This document shows, piece by piece, positions 27,313-36,040 of a DNA stretch of 64,000 nt. The notes under the pieces are model-generated. The model searched no databases and was not told the origin of the DNA. It saw only the letters and a list, made by a program, of their open reading frames with translations. This stretch comes from Oceanobacillus saliphilus (GTDB taxonomy: Bacteria; Bacillota; Bacilli; Bacillales; Amphibacillaceae). A program made the position numbers and the translations under genes. The stretch's first letter is position 1. Each line of letters starts with the position of its first letter. The DNA lies in contig NZ_JALCZU010000004.1 of NCBI RefSeq assembly GCF_023522835.1, positions 1-64,000 on the forward strand, in the 5' to 3' direction.

Positions 27313-28389
27313 CTAACTTGGAATATTGCCAGCAACAACAAATTGGTTTTCAGTCTGATAAACATGCAGTGTACCGTCTATATCCTTCAGTCTGTTTCTC
27401 ATATTTGTCAGCCCGAAACCGAATGTAAATGGCTTCGGCTGAAAGATTGCATTTGTAATTTCAAAAGCAACATCTCCCGTTGCTGATTTCCCCAACGTAA
27501 CTTGGACCTCTCTCGTCTGTACATGGCGCATGGCATTTGTTAATGCTTCTTGGATGACGCGATAGAGAACAATGCTTTTTTCATTGGAAAGTGGGACAGA
27601 CAGGATGCCTTGTTTCAACGTAAATTGGACCTGGATATGACTTTCCGCCTCCAGCTTACGGATAAGATGAATCACAGTGGCAATCCCTTCATTTTGCTCT
27701 GTTTGTAAAGCTTTTACTGCCTGCCGTGTTTCTTCCAGACTGTCCTTGGCCATATGCTTCAATTCATCATAATGCTTATTTTTATGCTGGATAGTGAGCA
27801 TCTCAAGCTTCATGATCAGTGCCGTCAACCGGTGACCGACGGAATCATGAATGTCACGTGCAATTTTTGTCCGCTCCTGTAGTCTCGCATCCTGCTCGCC
27901 TGCCATATTCATTCGCTTTAGCTTTCGATATTCACCTAGCAGCTGTTCATACAATTCGTTCTGTTCCTGTCGTTCCATTACAATTGCATTCATGATGAGT
28001 ATGAGTACTGAAAGCAGTATTGCCATCAATACCCATTCCAATTGGAAACCATCTTTCAACCATAAAAAAGATACTGACAAAACCGACGTAACCATTAAAT
28101 AGCTGAACAGTCGAGTCTGCTTTAAGCGAAAACCCGCATCTGCCATGCAAAAAAACAACAGTTGCATCGTAAGTAGACTTTCTTCGGTCAGAAAATAACC
28201 GTGGAACGTAATCATACCAGTGAGACATAAATAAATTATTAACATCCGCTTACGTAAGGAAAGAATAAAATAAAACCCTAAAGCAATTGCAAAGCTGACG
28301 ATACTCAGGGGAATCTGATTGCTATCCAGCAAAATGATTAGCATCCATAAAAGGCTAAATATAGCAAAACGCAGCCAGAAGATTTTCAT
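27313..28389 (-). CDS. NarL-system sensor histidine kinase (LnrJ-like)
   Basis: 358 residues. Five to six N-terminal membrane spans (residues 1-140) without a large outside domain, a coiled linker (QEQNELYEQLLGEYRKLKRM), a HisKA_3 box with the phospho-His in RTKIARDIHDSVGHRLTALI, and HATPase motifs VIQEALTNAMRHV and FGFGLTNMRNRL. Intramembrane-sensing kinases of this sort (LiaS, DesK, LnrJ) respond to membrane-active compounds. Its cognate regulator is the broken gene just downstream, so it may lack a partner. Signal specificity is inferred from the exporter nearby. Confidence 0.86.
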   Translation of the reverse strand: MKIFWLRFAIFSLLWMLIILLDSNQIPLSIVSFAIALGFYFILSLRKRMLIIYLCLTGMITFHGYFLTEESLLTMQLLFFCMADAGFRLKQTRLFSYLMVTSVLSVSFLWLKDGFQLEWVLMAILLSVLILIMNAIVMERQEQNELYEQLLGEYRKLKRMNMAGEQDARLQERTKIARDIHDSVGHRLTALIMKLEMLTIQHKNKHYDELKHMAKDSLEETRQAVKALQTEQNEGIATVIHLIRKLEAESHIQVQFTLKQGILSVPLSNEKSIVLYRVIQEALTNAMRHVQTREVQVTLGKSATGDVAFEITNAIFQPKPFTFGFGLTNMRNRLKDIDGTLHVYQTENQFVVAGNIPS

Positions 28390-28475
28390 GCTCCAATCCT
28401 ACTTTCTTTCCTTTAGCTGAATTCATTATCGTATTTTTTCAGGTTAAGAAGGGAAAAAGCATCAAAAATTCAATC

Positions 28476-29321
28476 CTATTTGATTACTTTCTGAATGGTG
28501 ATTTTCCAATCTGAGCCTGTTTCAATCTGATATGCTTTAGCAAAAGATCCCTGGTTGATGGCCACTCCTAATTTGTCGAGTGAATTCACAAAGAGTAATG
28601 GTTCGCCAAGTCTCGTATCGGCGAAAGATCTTCCAAACACAATGCTATTTTTATATTTCTTTTGTGTATTGTTCTCAATCGAAACTTCCAGTACATCGCC
28701 ATAGTTAAAATCCGCTTCGTGAAAAAGCTCCCTGTCTATGTTTGTCCAAAGATTTCCGAAACGAACATCCAAAATATCAATATTTCCTGTAATTCTTCCT
28801 TCGTTCGTTTCCGCTTTCGTCAATGGTAACGCAATAATTTTAGCAGTATCTACTTCAGGTCCAACTTCTTCAAAAGAAATGACGCCAGATGCCAACCTTG
28901 CTCCTGTAAAAGCATAAACATCCCTGCCATGAAATGTATACGATTCACCGGATCTTGGCAGTCGATTAATTTTTTCGTCAATAACCCGTACTTCCTTAAT
29001 GCCAATGCTGTGATGGATATGTGTCAGTGTGCCGTTATTCGGTGTCACAATATAGTGCCCTTCCTTTGTCTTGGCTACGACACTCAATCGCTTTGTTCCC
29101 ACACCAGGGTCTACAACGGAGATAAACACAGTCCCCTCTGGCCAATAGCTAATAGACTGAAAAAGTCTGTAGGATGCATCCCACACATTGTACGGCGGTA
29201 TGTCATGGGTCAAATCATAGATCCGAATGGATGGATCAACGGAAACTGCTACACCGTACATAGCATTTACCGCACCATCACTTTTACCAAAGTCTGTTTG
29301 AATCACAAGGTTATTATTCAT
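28476..29321 (-). CDS. SAM hydroxide adenosyltransferase / SAM hydrolase (DUF62)
   Basis: 281 residues with the PF01887 fold: IQTDFGKSDGAVNAMYGV, ISVVDPGVGTKRLSVVA, TPNNGTLTHI, YTFHGRDVYAFTGARLASG. Members split S-adenosylmethionine into adenosine and methionine with water or hydroxide; fluorinases and chlorinases are the halide-using relatives. The Asp-Arg-His set fits the hydrolase branch. Single gene on its strand; no pathway partner next to it. Confidence 0.85.
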   Translation of the reverse strand: MNNNLVIQTDFGKSDGAVNAMYGVAVSVDPSIRIYDLTHDIPPYNVWDASYRLFQSISYWPEGTVFISVVDPGVGTKRLSVVAKTKEGHYIVTPNNGTLTHIHHSIGIKEVRVIDEKINRLPRSGESYTFHGRDVYAFTGARLASGVISFEEVGPEVDTAKIIALPLTKAETNEGRITGNIDILDVRFGNLWTNIDRELFHEADFNYGDVLEVSIENNTQKKYKNSIVFGRSFADTRLGEPLLFVNSLDKLGVAINQGSFAKAYQIETGSDWKITIQKVIK

Positions 29322-29386
29322 ATAAGTAATCCTCCAAGCTGTTATTTAATAAATATTTCACTACAAAACGATAAGAACGTATTTTT

Positions 29387-29421
29387 AGCAAGTGAGAAAG
29401 TTTATACTTTCCTTGCTTGCT
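29387..29421. repeat. small hairpin repeat with GAAAGT...ACTTTC core, copy A
   Basis: AGCAAG-tga-GAAAGT-TTAT-ACTTTC-...-CTTGCT. The core resembles elements at 41974-42018 and 50907-50940, while the outer stem differs. Intergenic, upstream of the SAM hydrolase gene. Confidence 0.5.
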
Positions 29422-29458
29422 GAAATACAAAGTTCACACCACCACATCACCATTACAT

Positions 29459-29965
29459 CTATAAATAATCCAGAATTTTGCTCCATTCCTCCACTTTACC
29501 TTCGAATGTCTTTGTATAGCGCCCTGGAATTGGGCTAGTTGATGGCATCTTCACCACTTCAACCGCTCTAAGGTTTTCTTTGGGGAAGTTTTTTGTGAAA
29601 GTTTGATATGACTTTGTTCCGTTACATGCAATTAATTGTATCGATGGATAATCTTGAAGTAGCCCCATGATGTCATTTGGCTCCTCTTCCCTAATACTAG
29701 CATCAAGACTTCCTTCACGATAACAGGAACCAATGGAATCCCACAGTGCTATTCCATGGCTTTTAATAAACTTGATTTTATTCTCGTAATCCTCTAATGG
29801 CTGTACATTAAATAAGTGAAACATTATCGGCCAAAAGTGGTTTCGCGGATTCCCGTAGTATTCATCTTTTGCCAATGACATCCCACCAGGCATCGATCCG
29901 AGAATAAGCACTTTCGGTTCTCTCGGCAAAACTGGCGGGAATGAATTAAGTTTTTCAACCATCAC
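29459..29965 (-). CDS. hypoxanthine-DNA glycosylase (UDG superfamily)
   Basis: 168 residues. Motif I-like ILGSMPGGMSLAKDEYYGNPR, then NHFWPIMFHLF, GIALWDSIGSCYREGSLDAS, and the C-terminal PSTSPIPGRYTKTFEGK. This is the family-6 (HDG) pattern of the uracil-DNA glycosylase superfamily, which removes deaminated adenine (hypoxanthine) from DNA. ATG-ATG start. Stands alone at the edge of the 1-kb gene-poor stretch. Confidence 0.85.
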   Translation of the reverse strand: MMVEKLNSFPPVLPREPKVLILGSMPGGMSLAKDEYYGNPRNHFWPIMFHLFNVQPLEDYENKIKFIKSHGIALWDSIGSCYREGSLDASIREEEPNDIMGLLQDYPSIQLIACNGTKSYQTFTKNFPKENLRAVEVVKMPSTSPIPGRYTKTFEGKVEEWSKILDYL

Positions 29966-30350
29966 AAGTCACTCCAATTTCATGATGTGTACGATAATAA
30001 TGATAAACTAAAAAAAATATCATCGTCAGGGAGCTTCCCTTACTATGATATTCTATCTCCATCCGGAACATCAAGTGTACGGTTGAAGTTTTAGCACAGA
30101 TGTTGTTCAATTCTATGTTTCGTTTCATTCCACACAGGATTAGGATTACCTACTACTTATACCTACTCACTTTTCACATAGTTAAATAAGATGAAAAATA
30201 AACTTTAGTAGCATGAGGTGGGTTGGAGATAACTGTTTAAAACTCTATTAACTGTTAGACTTCATCGGAGTTGATATAAAATGCGACGTAACTTCTTTTT
30301 ATGTTAAACCTAAAACACCTGATAATGGAAAATAGTTTCTCAGGCCGTCG
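29966..30350. other. gene-free stretch
   Basis: AT-rich sequence between the glycosylase gene and the first 115-bp hairpin repeat. I found no ORF with a ribosome site, no RNA fold and no clear terminator here. Together with the repeats it makes a 987-bp gap, the longest in the window without a gene or leader RNA. Confidence 0.6.
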
Positions 30351-30465
30351 CTCTGGGAAATACACTTACGGTTCGCGGGCGGCTGGTGAGCCAACTTGCG
30401 CTAAAGCGCTGCGCTGTCTCACCGATGCCTCTGCTCCCGCAGAAGTCTCCGTGTATTTCCCAGAG
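30351..30465 (+). repeat. 115-bp GC-rich hairpin repeat, copy A
   Basis: The ends are a perfect 15-bp inverted repeat, CTCTGGGAAATACAC/GTGTATTTCCCAGAG. Inside, conserved blocks GGCGGCTGGTGAGCC, GTCTCACCGATGCCT, CTCCCGC and GTCTCCGTGTAT also occur in reverse complement at 30635-30749. A nominal ORF over it has no ribosome site. GC content is far above the flanks. Confidence 0.85.
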
Positions 30466-30634
30466 CTAGTTAGAGGATTGCTCATAAATAATATTGCAGG
30501 TGAACAAGGACTAGTGATATTAATGATTACGAATCTCTTTAGCTTGTTATAAAAATGCTGAATGCAATCAAATTTAATCCAAAAGCTTCAATAGCTCTTG
30601 TTAGGATTTCTTTTTTGAAAGAACTCCCATATCA

Positions 30635-30749
30635 GCAGCCCGTATACACGGAGACTCCAGCGGGAGGAAAGGCATCGGTGAGACACTGAAATGCGTAGCA
30701 TGAAGGGGCTCACCAGCCGCCAGCGGAAAGCGAAGTGTATACGGGCTGC
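30635..30749 (-). repeat. 115-bp GC-rich hairpin repeat, copy B (inverted)
   Basis: Same length and inner blocks as copy A but on the opposite strand, 170 bp away. Its perfect 15-bp end stem is a different sequence, GCAGCCCGTATACAC/GTGTATACGGGCTGC, so pairing is kept while the bases change. Nothing coding. Confidence 0.85.
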
Positions 30750-30952
30750 GGTTGCCGAAGTAACTTGTTTCCATTACCAGCTACATAGATAGCAGTTAGT
30801 TGGAGTTCACAATAACTACTAAGCATATTAAGCAAAAAATACGAAACCCAGCCTTACTTTTTCAAGTTAGTAAGGCGGATATTTATATCTTACCAAGTAT
30901 AACCCAGCGAAACGATTGAACTATTTTATTGGTTCGAAACTTGAATAACGAC

Positions 30953-31513
30953 TTATATTTCCAATTCTTTAATTACTCTGGCCGGATTGCCACCTACAAC
31001 TACATTGTCGGGAACTTCCTTTGTAACGACTGCTCCGGAGGCTATAACAACATTATTACCGATCGTTACACCTGGGTTAACAATTGATCCCCCACCAAGC
31101 CAAACGTTGTCCCCGATTGTGATTGGCTTCCCATATTCGATTCCAGCTTTTCTCTCATTGGGATTCAATGGGTGGGTTGCAGTGTACAGGTGAACACTTG
31201 GAGCCATAAAACAGTTATCTCCGATTCTCACTTCACATACATCCAAAATAGTACAATCAAAATTAGCGTAAAAATTTTCCCCTACATGGATGTTGTAACC
31301 ATAATCACAACGAAAATTCGGTTCTATATAGAGAGTCTCTCCTGTTGAGCCAAACAGCTCTTTAAGCATTTTCGTACGTAATTCATCTTCTTCCTCTGTC
31401 GTTTGATTATATAACCTCGTCATTTTTCTGGCATGCAGTCGTCCCGCTACTAATTCTGCGTCTGCGGGATTATACAATTCACCATCAATCATTTTCTGTT
31501 TTTCCGTTTTCAT
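30953..31513 (-). CDS. maa: maltose/galactoside O-acetyltransferase family
   Basis: 186 residues. The N-terminal Mac domain ([21 protein letters not shown]) is followed by the left-handed beta-helix hexapeptide repeats ([36 protein letters not shown]). The catalytic His is in [12 protein letters not shown]. Acetyl-CoA-dependent acetylation of a sugar hydroxyl; the real substrate in Bacillaceae is uncertain. Typical full length. Confidence 0.88.
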   Translation of the reverse strand: MKTEKQKMIDGELYNPADAELVAGRLHARKMTRLYNQTTEEEDELRTKMLKELFGSTGETLYIEPNFRCDYGYNIHVGENFYANFDCTILDVCEVRIGDNCFMAPSVHLYTATHPLNPNERKAGIEYGKPITIGDNVWLGGGSIVNPGVTIGNNVVIASGAVVTKEVPDNVVVGGNPARVIKELEI

Positions 31514-31539
31514 ATGATGTCACTCCCAATTATTATCCA

Positions 31540-31896
31540 TCATCCATTTCCTTTGCAAAACTGCAGCGCCTTTTCTGCTTGCTGCTCATTACGCCACATA
31601 CCTAAAAGATCCCCAACAGCTATGGTGAATTCAGGAAATGCCGATCCTTTTGCAGTAATTATGTTATTCCCTGTTTCAACTTTTTCTCCTGTATACACAG
31701 CACCAATGAATTTATCTTTATTGTGTTCATATGTATGGGGAAGACAAGTAAATTTGTGCCCCTGAAGAATCCCTGCTTCCCCTAACAGTGTAGCAGATGC
31801 ACACATAGAAGCAATGGGAATGCCCATCGAATATGCCTCTTTTAGAAATGCTGCGCTCGTTTCGTTATCCAATACTTCTTCCATTCCGATAAAAAT
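31540..31896 (-). pseudogene. DJ-1/PfpI family remnant, 5' end missing
   Basis: The 114-aa frame from the ATG at 31884 aligns with the C-terminal two-thirds of PfpI/DJ-1 proteins: the nucleophile elbow IPIASMCASATLLGEAGIL, then HKFTCLPHTYEH and NNIITAKGSAFPEF. The first 60-70 residues (first strand, Glu elbow) are absent: a stop codon lies 12 nt upstream of the ATG, and just beyond is the end of the DUF218 gene. No ribosome site. Most likely a deletion joined it to its neighbour. Confidence 0.75.
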
Positions 31897-31919
31897 TTAT
31901 TGTTAAACTGCCGAATGAA

Positions 31920-32537
31920 TTATTCAGATAGTTCAACTTCCTCGTCCATGATATATCCTAGCTTCACATAATTAATAAGCTTTTCGGTTTCCATTTTTAC
32001 TCTTTTCCTTCCATAGGCATGGTTAAACCAGTTGTCCTGTTTTGTTGTTGTATCATTCACCACACATAAAGAATAGGCTATCCAGGAAGGCATAAATGTT
32101 TTCAAGCATAAATGCATTCTGCGCATATGAATATTAGTTGTGACTACAATCAGCCGCTGGATATGATGTAATCCCAATGCCCGGTCAAGCACGAGCAAGG
32201 AAGCCAGGACATTTTCTTTCGTATGTAATGATACATCTTCCACTAAAATATCTTCAGCAGGTACTCCTAATTCAATCGCTTTATCTCGAAGTAATGTTGC
32301 TTCCGGCAAGTCTGTGCCTTCCCAAATCACTCCACCGGAAAACAAGATTTTCTTTGCCCTTCCTGCCTTATATAGTTCAACTGCTTTCGGTAAACGATAG
32401 ATCACTGCCTTACTGCTTCCGGGAACAAAAATACAATCTCCTTTTTTATGATCATCTTCCAAATTATTAAAAAGCAACGCTGTTATTTGCATATCAGAAA
32501 GCTTCTCCGGATGTAATTGTGATATGTTTATCTTCAT
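31920..32537 (-). CDS. YdcF/SanA-type DUF218 protein
   Basis: 205 residues with the DUF218 pattern: IFVPGSSKAVIYRLPKAVEL, ILFSGGVIWEGTDLPEA, DILVEDVSLHTKENVLAS and IVVTTNIHMRRMHLCLK. No membrane span, so it is the cytoplasmic YdcF-like subgroup, reported to bind SAM in E. coli; the role is unknown. The ATG lies 9 nt after a GGAGATGA site. The truncated PfpI fragment directly follows. Confidence 0.8.
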   Translation of the reverse strand: MKINISQLHPEKLSDMQITALLFNNLEDDHKKGDCIFVPGSSKAVIYRLPKAVELYKAGRAKKILFSGGVIWEGTDLPEATLLRDKAIELGVPAEDILVEDVSLHTKENVLASLLVLDRALGLHHIQRLIVVTTNIHMRRMHLCLKTFMPSWIAYSLCVVNDTTTKQDNWFNHAYGRKRVKMETEKLINYVKLGYIMDEEVELSE

Positions 32538-32690
32538 ACGTCATCTCCTGTTTCGTTAGTGGGTAGCCACACTTCTCTCCACCAGTAAATAATTTGATTG
32601 GTTTGAATACATAAGTTATACACAACACTAAATCACGGGACAAAATTCCTATCGCATGACCACATCAGCACATCCTATCTATTCAACTCG

Positions 32691-33068
32691 CTACATTTTT
32701 TCTTTCCTCTTCCAGCTTTTTATTTTTTCGATAAGCACTTCATAATAGGGCGGAATTTTTTTAAGCCAGTACCAGACATCGAGGAACAAAAACCACCAAA
32801 CAATAAAATAAAAGTGTGTAAGAATGATAAATAAAGACCATAGATCTCGGTTTTGGAACTGTGACATAACGTATTCATACTCATTCAGCCCCTCAGGTCT
32901 CCCGATAAAGTAAATGAATCCAACAAGTGGAATAAGCAGTGATAAAATGATTGTAATGGCGGCTAATGCGCTATATAGTTGCCGAACCCAATAAATAATT
33001 CCACTGATCAATGTCAGGAAAATAAAAATATAATAAGCAATCCAAAACCAATTTGGTAAAGTTTCCAT
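32691..33068 (-). CDS. hypothetical membrane protein, 125 aa
   Basis: Three hydrophobic spans: residues 7-26, 34-55 and 76-100. It is aromatic-rich (WWFLFLDVWYW) and ends in a basic tail. AAGGGGAGA lies before the ATG. I do not recognise the family. A 16-bp inverted repeat (33086-33129) sits directly upstream of the ribosome site and could affect translation. Confidence 0.6.
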   Translation of the reverse strand: METLPNWFWIAYYIFIFLTLISGIIYWVRQLYSALAAITIILSLLIPLVGFIYFIGRPEGLNEYEYVMSQFQNRDLWSLFIILTHFYFIVWWFLFLDVWYWLKKIPPYYEVLIEKIKSWKRKEKM

Positions 33069-33325
33069 TCTAATCTCCCCTTAGCAAACTTTGGCATACG
33101 CAAAGCCTTTTGGGCGAATGCCAAAGTTTCACTTATAACCTTCTCTTTATTTAATTCGGCAAAGAAACAAATCATCCTGCTTAAATAATAAGAAATCCCC
33201 ATAGAAAACATTGCCCTCCTATAGTGAATAAGTAGTAATCTTTTTTCCAAACTGGTCATCACCATATATCCGAAACAGAAGTTGTCTATGATAACTCCCG
33301 AAATCCTTCTATATTTAACTTGCAT
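33014..33325 (-). CDS. doubtful small ORF, 103 aa
   Basis: Begins at an ATG with a very good AGAGGAGGAG site, but the last 18 or so codons run through the start of the 125-aa membrane gene in another frame. The sequence (QVKYRRISGVIIDNFCFGYM and so on) is not one I recognise. It may be a decayed gene with a read-through tail, or a leader ORF coupled to the next gene. Confidence 0.25.
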   Translation of the reverse strand: MQVKYRRISGVIIDNFCFGYMVMTSLEKRLLLIHYRRAMFSMGISYYLSRMICFFAELNKEKVISETLAFAQKALRMPKFAKGRLEWKLYQIGFGLLIIFLFS

Positions 33326-33394
33326 TCTCTCTCCTCCTCTCAAGTTATTCAAACAATCTATTTATATGAAGAAAGAGATGACATTTTTAATTTT

Positions 33395-33423
33395 TTGATA
33401 ATTAAAATATTCCATAGTAAAAT
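33395..33423 (+). promoter_or_regulatory. promoter of the EmrE-type exporter
   Basis: TTGATA (33395-33400), 17-bp spacer, TAAAAT (33418-33423), about 47 bp before the TTG start at 33470. Confidence 0.5.
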
Positions 33424-33469
33424 CTGTTATGATAATCTTATGTTTATTTCCCACAATTGAGGTGATCTT

Positions 33470-34438
33470 TTGAAAGCTATCTGTATCGGTATTTTCGGGG
33501 CATTATTTTTCTCTGTAACGTTTGTATTGAATCGGTCGATGGAACTGGAAGGCGGAAGCTGGGTATGGAGTGCCTCGCTGAGATATATGTTTATGCTGCC
33601 AATTCTGTTTCTCATTGTCGGTTATAAACGCAACATTAAACCGGTCATCATACATATGAAAAAAAGACCGATGCCATGGCTGGTATGGAGTACAGTTGGA
33701 TTTGGCCTATTCTATGCCCCCCTGACATTCGCAACAATCTATGGACCTGGCTGGCTTGTGGCAGCAACCTTTCAGCTTACGATTATCGCAGGTTCACTAC
33801 TTGTACCTTTTCTGAATCGAAAAACGAAACAGCGTATTCCAATCCAGAGTATTTTCATATCGCTCATTATTCTTTTGGGCGTGTTCATTATGCAGGTTGA
33901 ACACGCCTCATCTGTTCCGCTTATTTCTGTCATTCTATGTGTCGTCCCTATCATCATTTCCGCATTTGCATACCCGCTCGGCAATCGCAAAATGATGCTA
34001 GTGGCAAATGGAGAGCTGAATACTTTCCAACGCATTCTCGGTATGACCCTTGCTTCGATGCCATTTTGGATCATGCTTTCCATATATGGAGCTGCTGCAC
34101 ATGGTTTGCCTACTGGAAGTCAGGTTGTTCAGACGTTTATCGTTGCTGTTTCATCCGGAATTATTGCAACGGCATTATTTTTCTATGCTACCGAAATGGT
34201 TCAACATGACAATCAGAAATTAGCCGGGGTCGAAGCCACCCAATCTGGGGGAGTTGTCTTTGCTTTAATTGGTGAGATATTGCTATTGAGTGCACCTTTA
34301 CCAAGTAACGTTTCTTTCATCGGAATGGGACTTGTCCTTCTCGGAATGATATTGCATAGTGTTGTCTCTTCATTAGGAAATCGAAAGAAAATAGAAATCT
34401 ACCAAAAAGTTGCAAAAAAAAATGATGGCACTCTTTAA
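33470..34438 (+). CDS. multidrug resistance efflux transporter, DMT/EmrE-like (PF13536)
   Basis: 322 residues with ten hydrophobic spans. Pattern of the 'EmrE' PF13536 group of the drug/metabolite transporter superfamily: ALFFSVTFVLNRSMELEGGSW, FGLFYAPLTFATIYGPGWLV, and EATQSGGVVFALIGEILLL. The start is TTG after GAGGTG; no ATG fits. The stop lies inside the shared terminator. Substrate unknown. Convergent with the MFS exporter. Confidence 0.82.
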   Translation: MKAICIGIFGALFFSVTFVLNRSMELEGGSWVWSASLRYMFMLPILFLIVGYKRNIKPVIIHMKKRPMPWLVWSTVGFGLFYAPLTFATIYGPGWLVAATFQLTIIAGSLLVPFLNRKTKQRIPIQSIFISLIILLGVFIMQVEHASSVPLISVILCVVPIIISAFAYPLGNRKMMLVANGELNTFQRILGMTLASMPFWIMLSIYGAAAHGLPTGSQVVQTFIVAVSSGIIATALFFYATEMVQHDNQKLAGVEATQSGGVVFALIGEILLLSAPLPSNVSFIGMGLVLLGMILHSVVSSLGNRKKIEIYQKVAKKNDGTL

Positions 34439-34456
34439 GAGCAGCCATCACTTTTT
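34418..34456. terminator. bidirectional terminator between two exporters
   Basis: ATGATGGC...GCCATCACT stem with A8 before and T5 after. Overlaps the last codons of the plus-strand gene and abuts the minus-strand stop at 34457. Confidence 0.85.
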
Positions 34457-35896
34457 CTATTCATTTCCTTCAGCTTTCATGCGGGCTCTTTCTTCCGCAG
34501 GGGTACCACCTTTGATCATAAACGACAATATCAGTCCAATTAATGAAAGGACAGTTGCAACGTAGAATGCCATATTAACACCATGAATAATTTCTTCAGG
34601 CTGTGCATTCGCTCCAGTGTTTAACGCTGTTGTAGTCATAACCGTTACTAATACGGCTGTTCCAATGGAAGCAGCTACTTGTCGCATCGTATTTGTCATG
34701 GCAGACCCATGTGCCAGCAACCGTCTCGGAAGCTGATTTAACCCTTGCGTTGTTGCAGGCATCATAATCATCGATATCCCAAACATTCGAATCGTAAAAA
34801 CAATAGTAAGATACGCCAGTGATGTATGTGCACTCAAGTTTGTGTACAGAAAAGATGTTACTGTTAGCAGGGTCAAACCAATAATAAGAAGATATCTTGC
34901 TCCAAAGCGATCAAATATCCGGCCATTTACCGGCGACATAAATCCCATCACCAATGCTCCCGGCAAAATCATCATACCGGATTCCAAAGCAGTGAAACCA
35001 GCCATATTTTGCATATAGATTGGCAATATAGTCTCTGCAGCAATTAATCCAATAAACGCTATCATACCGATTACAGTCGTCATCGTGTACACTTTATTTT
35101 TAAAAATCCGAAATTCCAGTATAGGTTGTTTCAGTTTGAACTGACGCAGAATGAATAACGTAAGCGAAATCGCACCAATCAGTATAAAACTAATAACAAT
35201 TATATCTGTCCATCCGTAATTTCCCGCGCTGCTGAATCCATACAACAAACCGCCGAAACCAAGTGTCGAGAGAAAGATAGATAGAAAATCCACTTTCGGA
35301 AAGGTCCGTTCCGTTATATTTTTCATGACAAAATAGGCAATTAACATGTTGATTGCTGCCAGTGGTAATACTAGAATAAACAAGGATCGCCAGTGATATT
35401 GTTCAACGAGCCATCCAGATATTACCGGACCAAGTGCCGGAGCAAAACCAATGACCAACCCGACCATCCCCATGGCAGTGCCCCGTCTTTCAATCGGGAA
35501 TATTAACAGGAGAATTGTCATCATTAGTGGCATCATCACACCAGCACCAGCAGCTTGAACAATGCGCCCGGTCATTAGCACAGCAAAATTCGGAGAGACC
35601 GCACAAATTAATGTCCCAAACGTAAATGCACCCATAGCCGTCAGAAACAAACGCCTTGTCGTGAATGTATCTATTAGAAACGCTGTGATTGGTATCATTA
35701 TTCCATTCACCAGCATAAAAATTGTTGTCAGCCATTGAGCCGTATTCTCTGTAAGATTCAAATCGCGCATGATATGCGGGATTGCCGTTGCGAGCAATGT
35801 TTGATTTAAAATTGCCATAAAAGCTCCCGTTATGAGTACTGCAACAATAGGAGTCTTATTTATTTTTTTATAGTCCTCGATTTCATTTTTCCCCAA
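34457..35896 (-). CDS. MFS multidrug exporter, DHA2 family (LmrB-like)
   Basis: 479 residues, 14 spans. DHA2 motifs: LNQTLLATAIPHIMRDLNLT (motif D1), the span-4 GRIVQAAGAGVMMPLMM and antiporter motif C GFAPALGPVISGWLVEQ. B. subtilis LmrB (lincomycin/puromycin efflux) has the same length; LmrB or MdtP are the nearest models. Proton-driven export; the substrate is not shown. The often-linked TetR regulator (lmrA) is not beside it. Confidence 0.85.
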   Translation of the reverse strand: MGKNEIEDYKKINKTPIVAVLITGAFMAILNQTLLATAIPHIMRDLNLTENTAQWLTTIFMLVNGIMIPITAFLIDTFTTRRLFLTAMGAFTFGTLICAVSPNFAVLMTGRIVQAAGAGVMMPLMMTILLLIFPIERRGTAMGMVGLVIGFAPALGPVISGWLVEQYHWRSLFILVLPLAAINMLIAYFVMKNITERTFPKVDFLSIFLSTLGFGGLLYGFSSAGNYGWTDIIVISFILIGAISLTLFILRQFKLKQPILEFRIFKNKVYTMTTVIGMIAFIGLIAAETILPIYMQNMAGFTALESGMMILPGALVMGFMSPVNGRIFDRFGARYLLIIGLTLLTVTSFLYTNLSAHTSLAYLTIVFTIRMFGISMIMMPATTQGLNQLPRRLLAHGSAMTNTMRQVAASIGTAVLVTVMTTTALNTGANAQPEEIIHGVNMAFYVATVLSLIGLILSFMIKGGTPAEERARMKAEGNE

Positions 35897-36040
35897 TAAT
35901 TTTCTCCTTATAGTTACGTAATATATTGAATTATATGGAAGTGAACATGAAATGTCTATAGATAATTCAAATTAACAATAGAATACAAGCTGTCCTAGAT
36001 TTTGATTAGCTACTATAATACAAGTAGCGAGGTGAAACTT

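Noticed and set aside
30301-30552. 83-codon ORF in the gene-poor stretch
   Set aside because: It lies over hairpin repeat copy A, has no ribosome site, and its sequence is explained by the GC-rich repeat.
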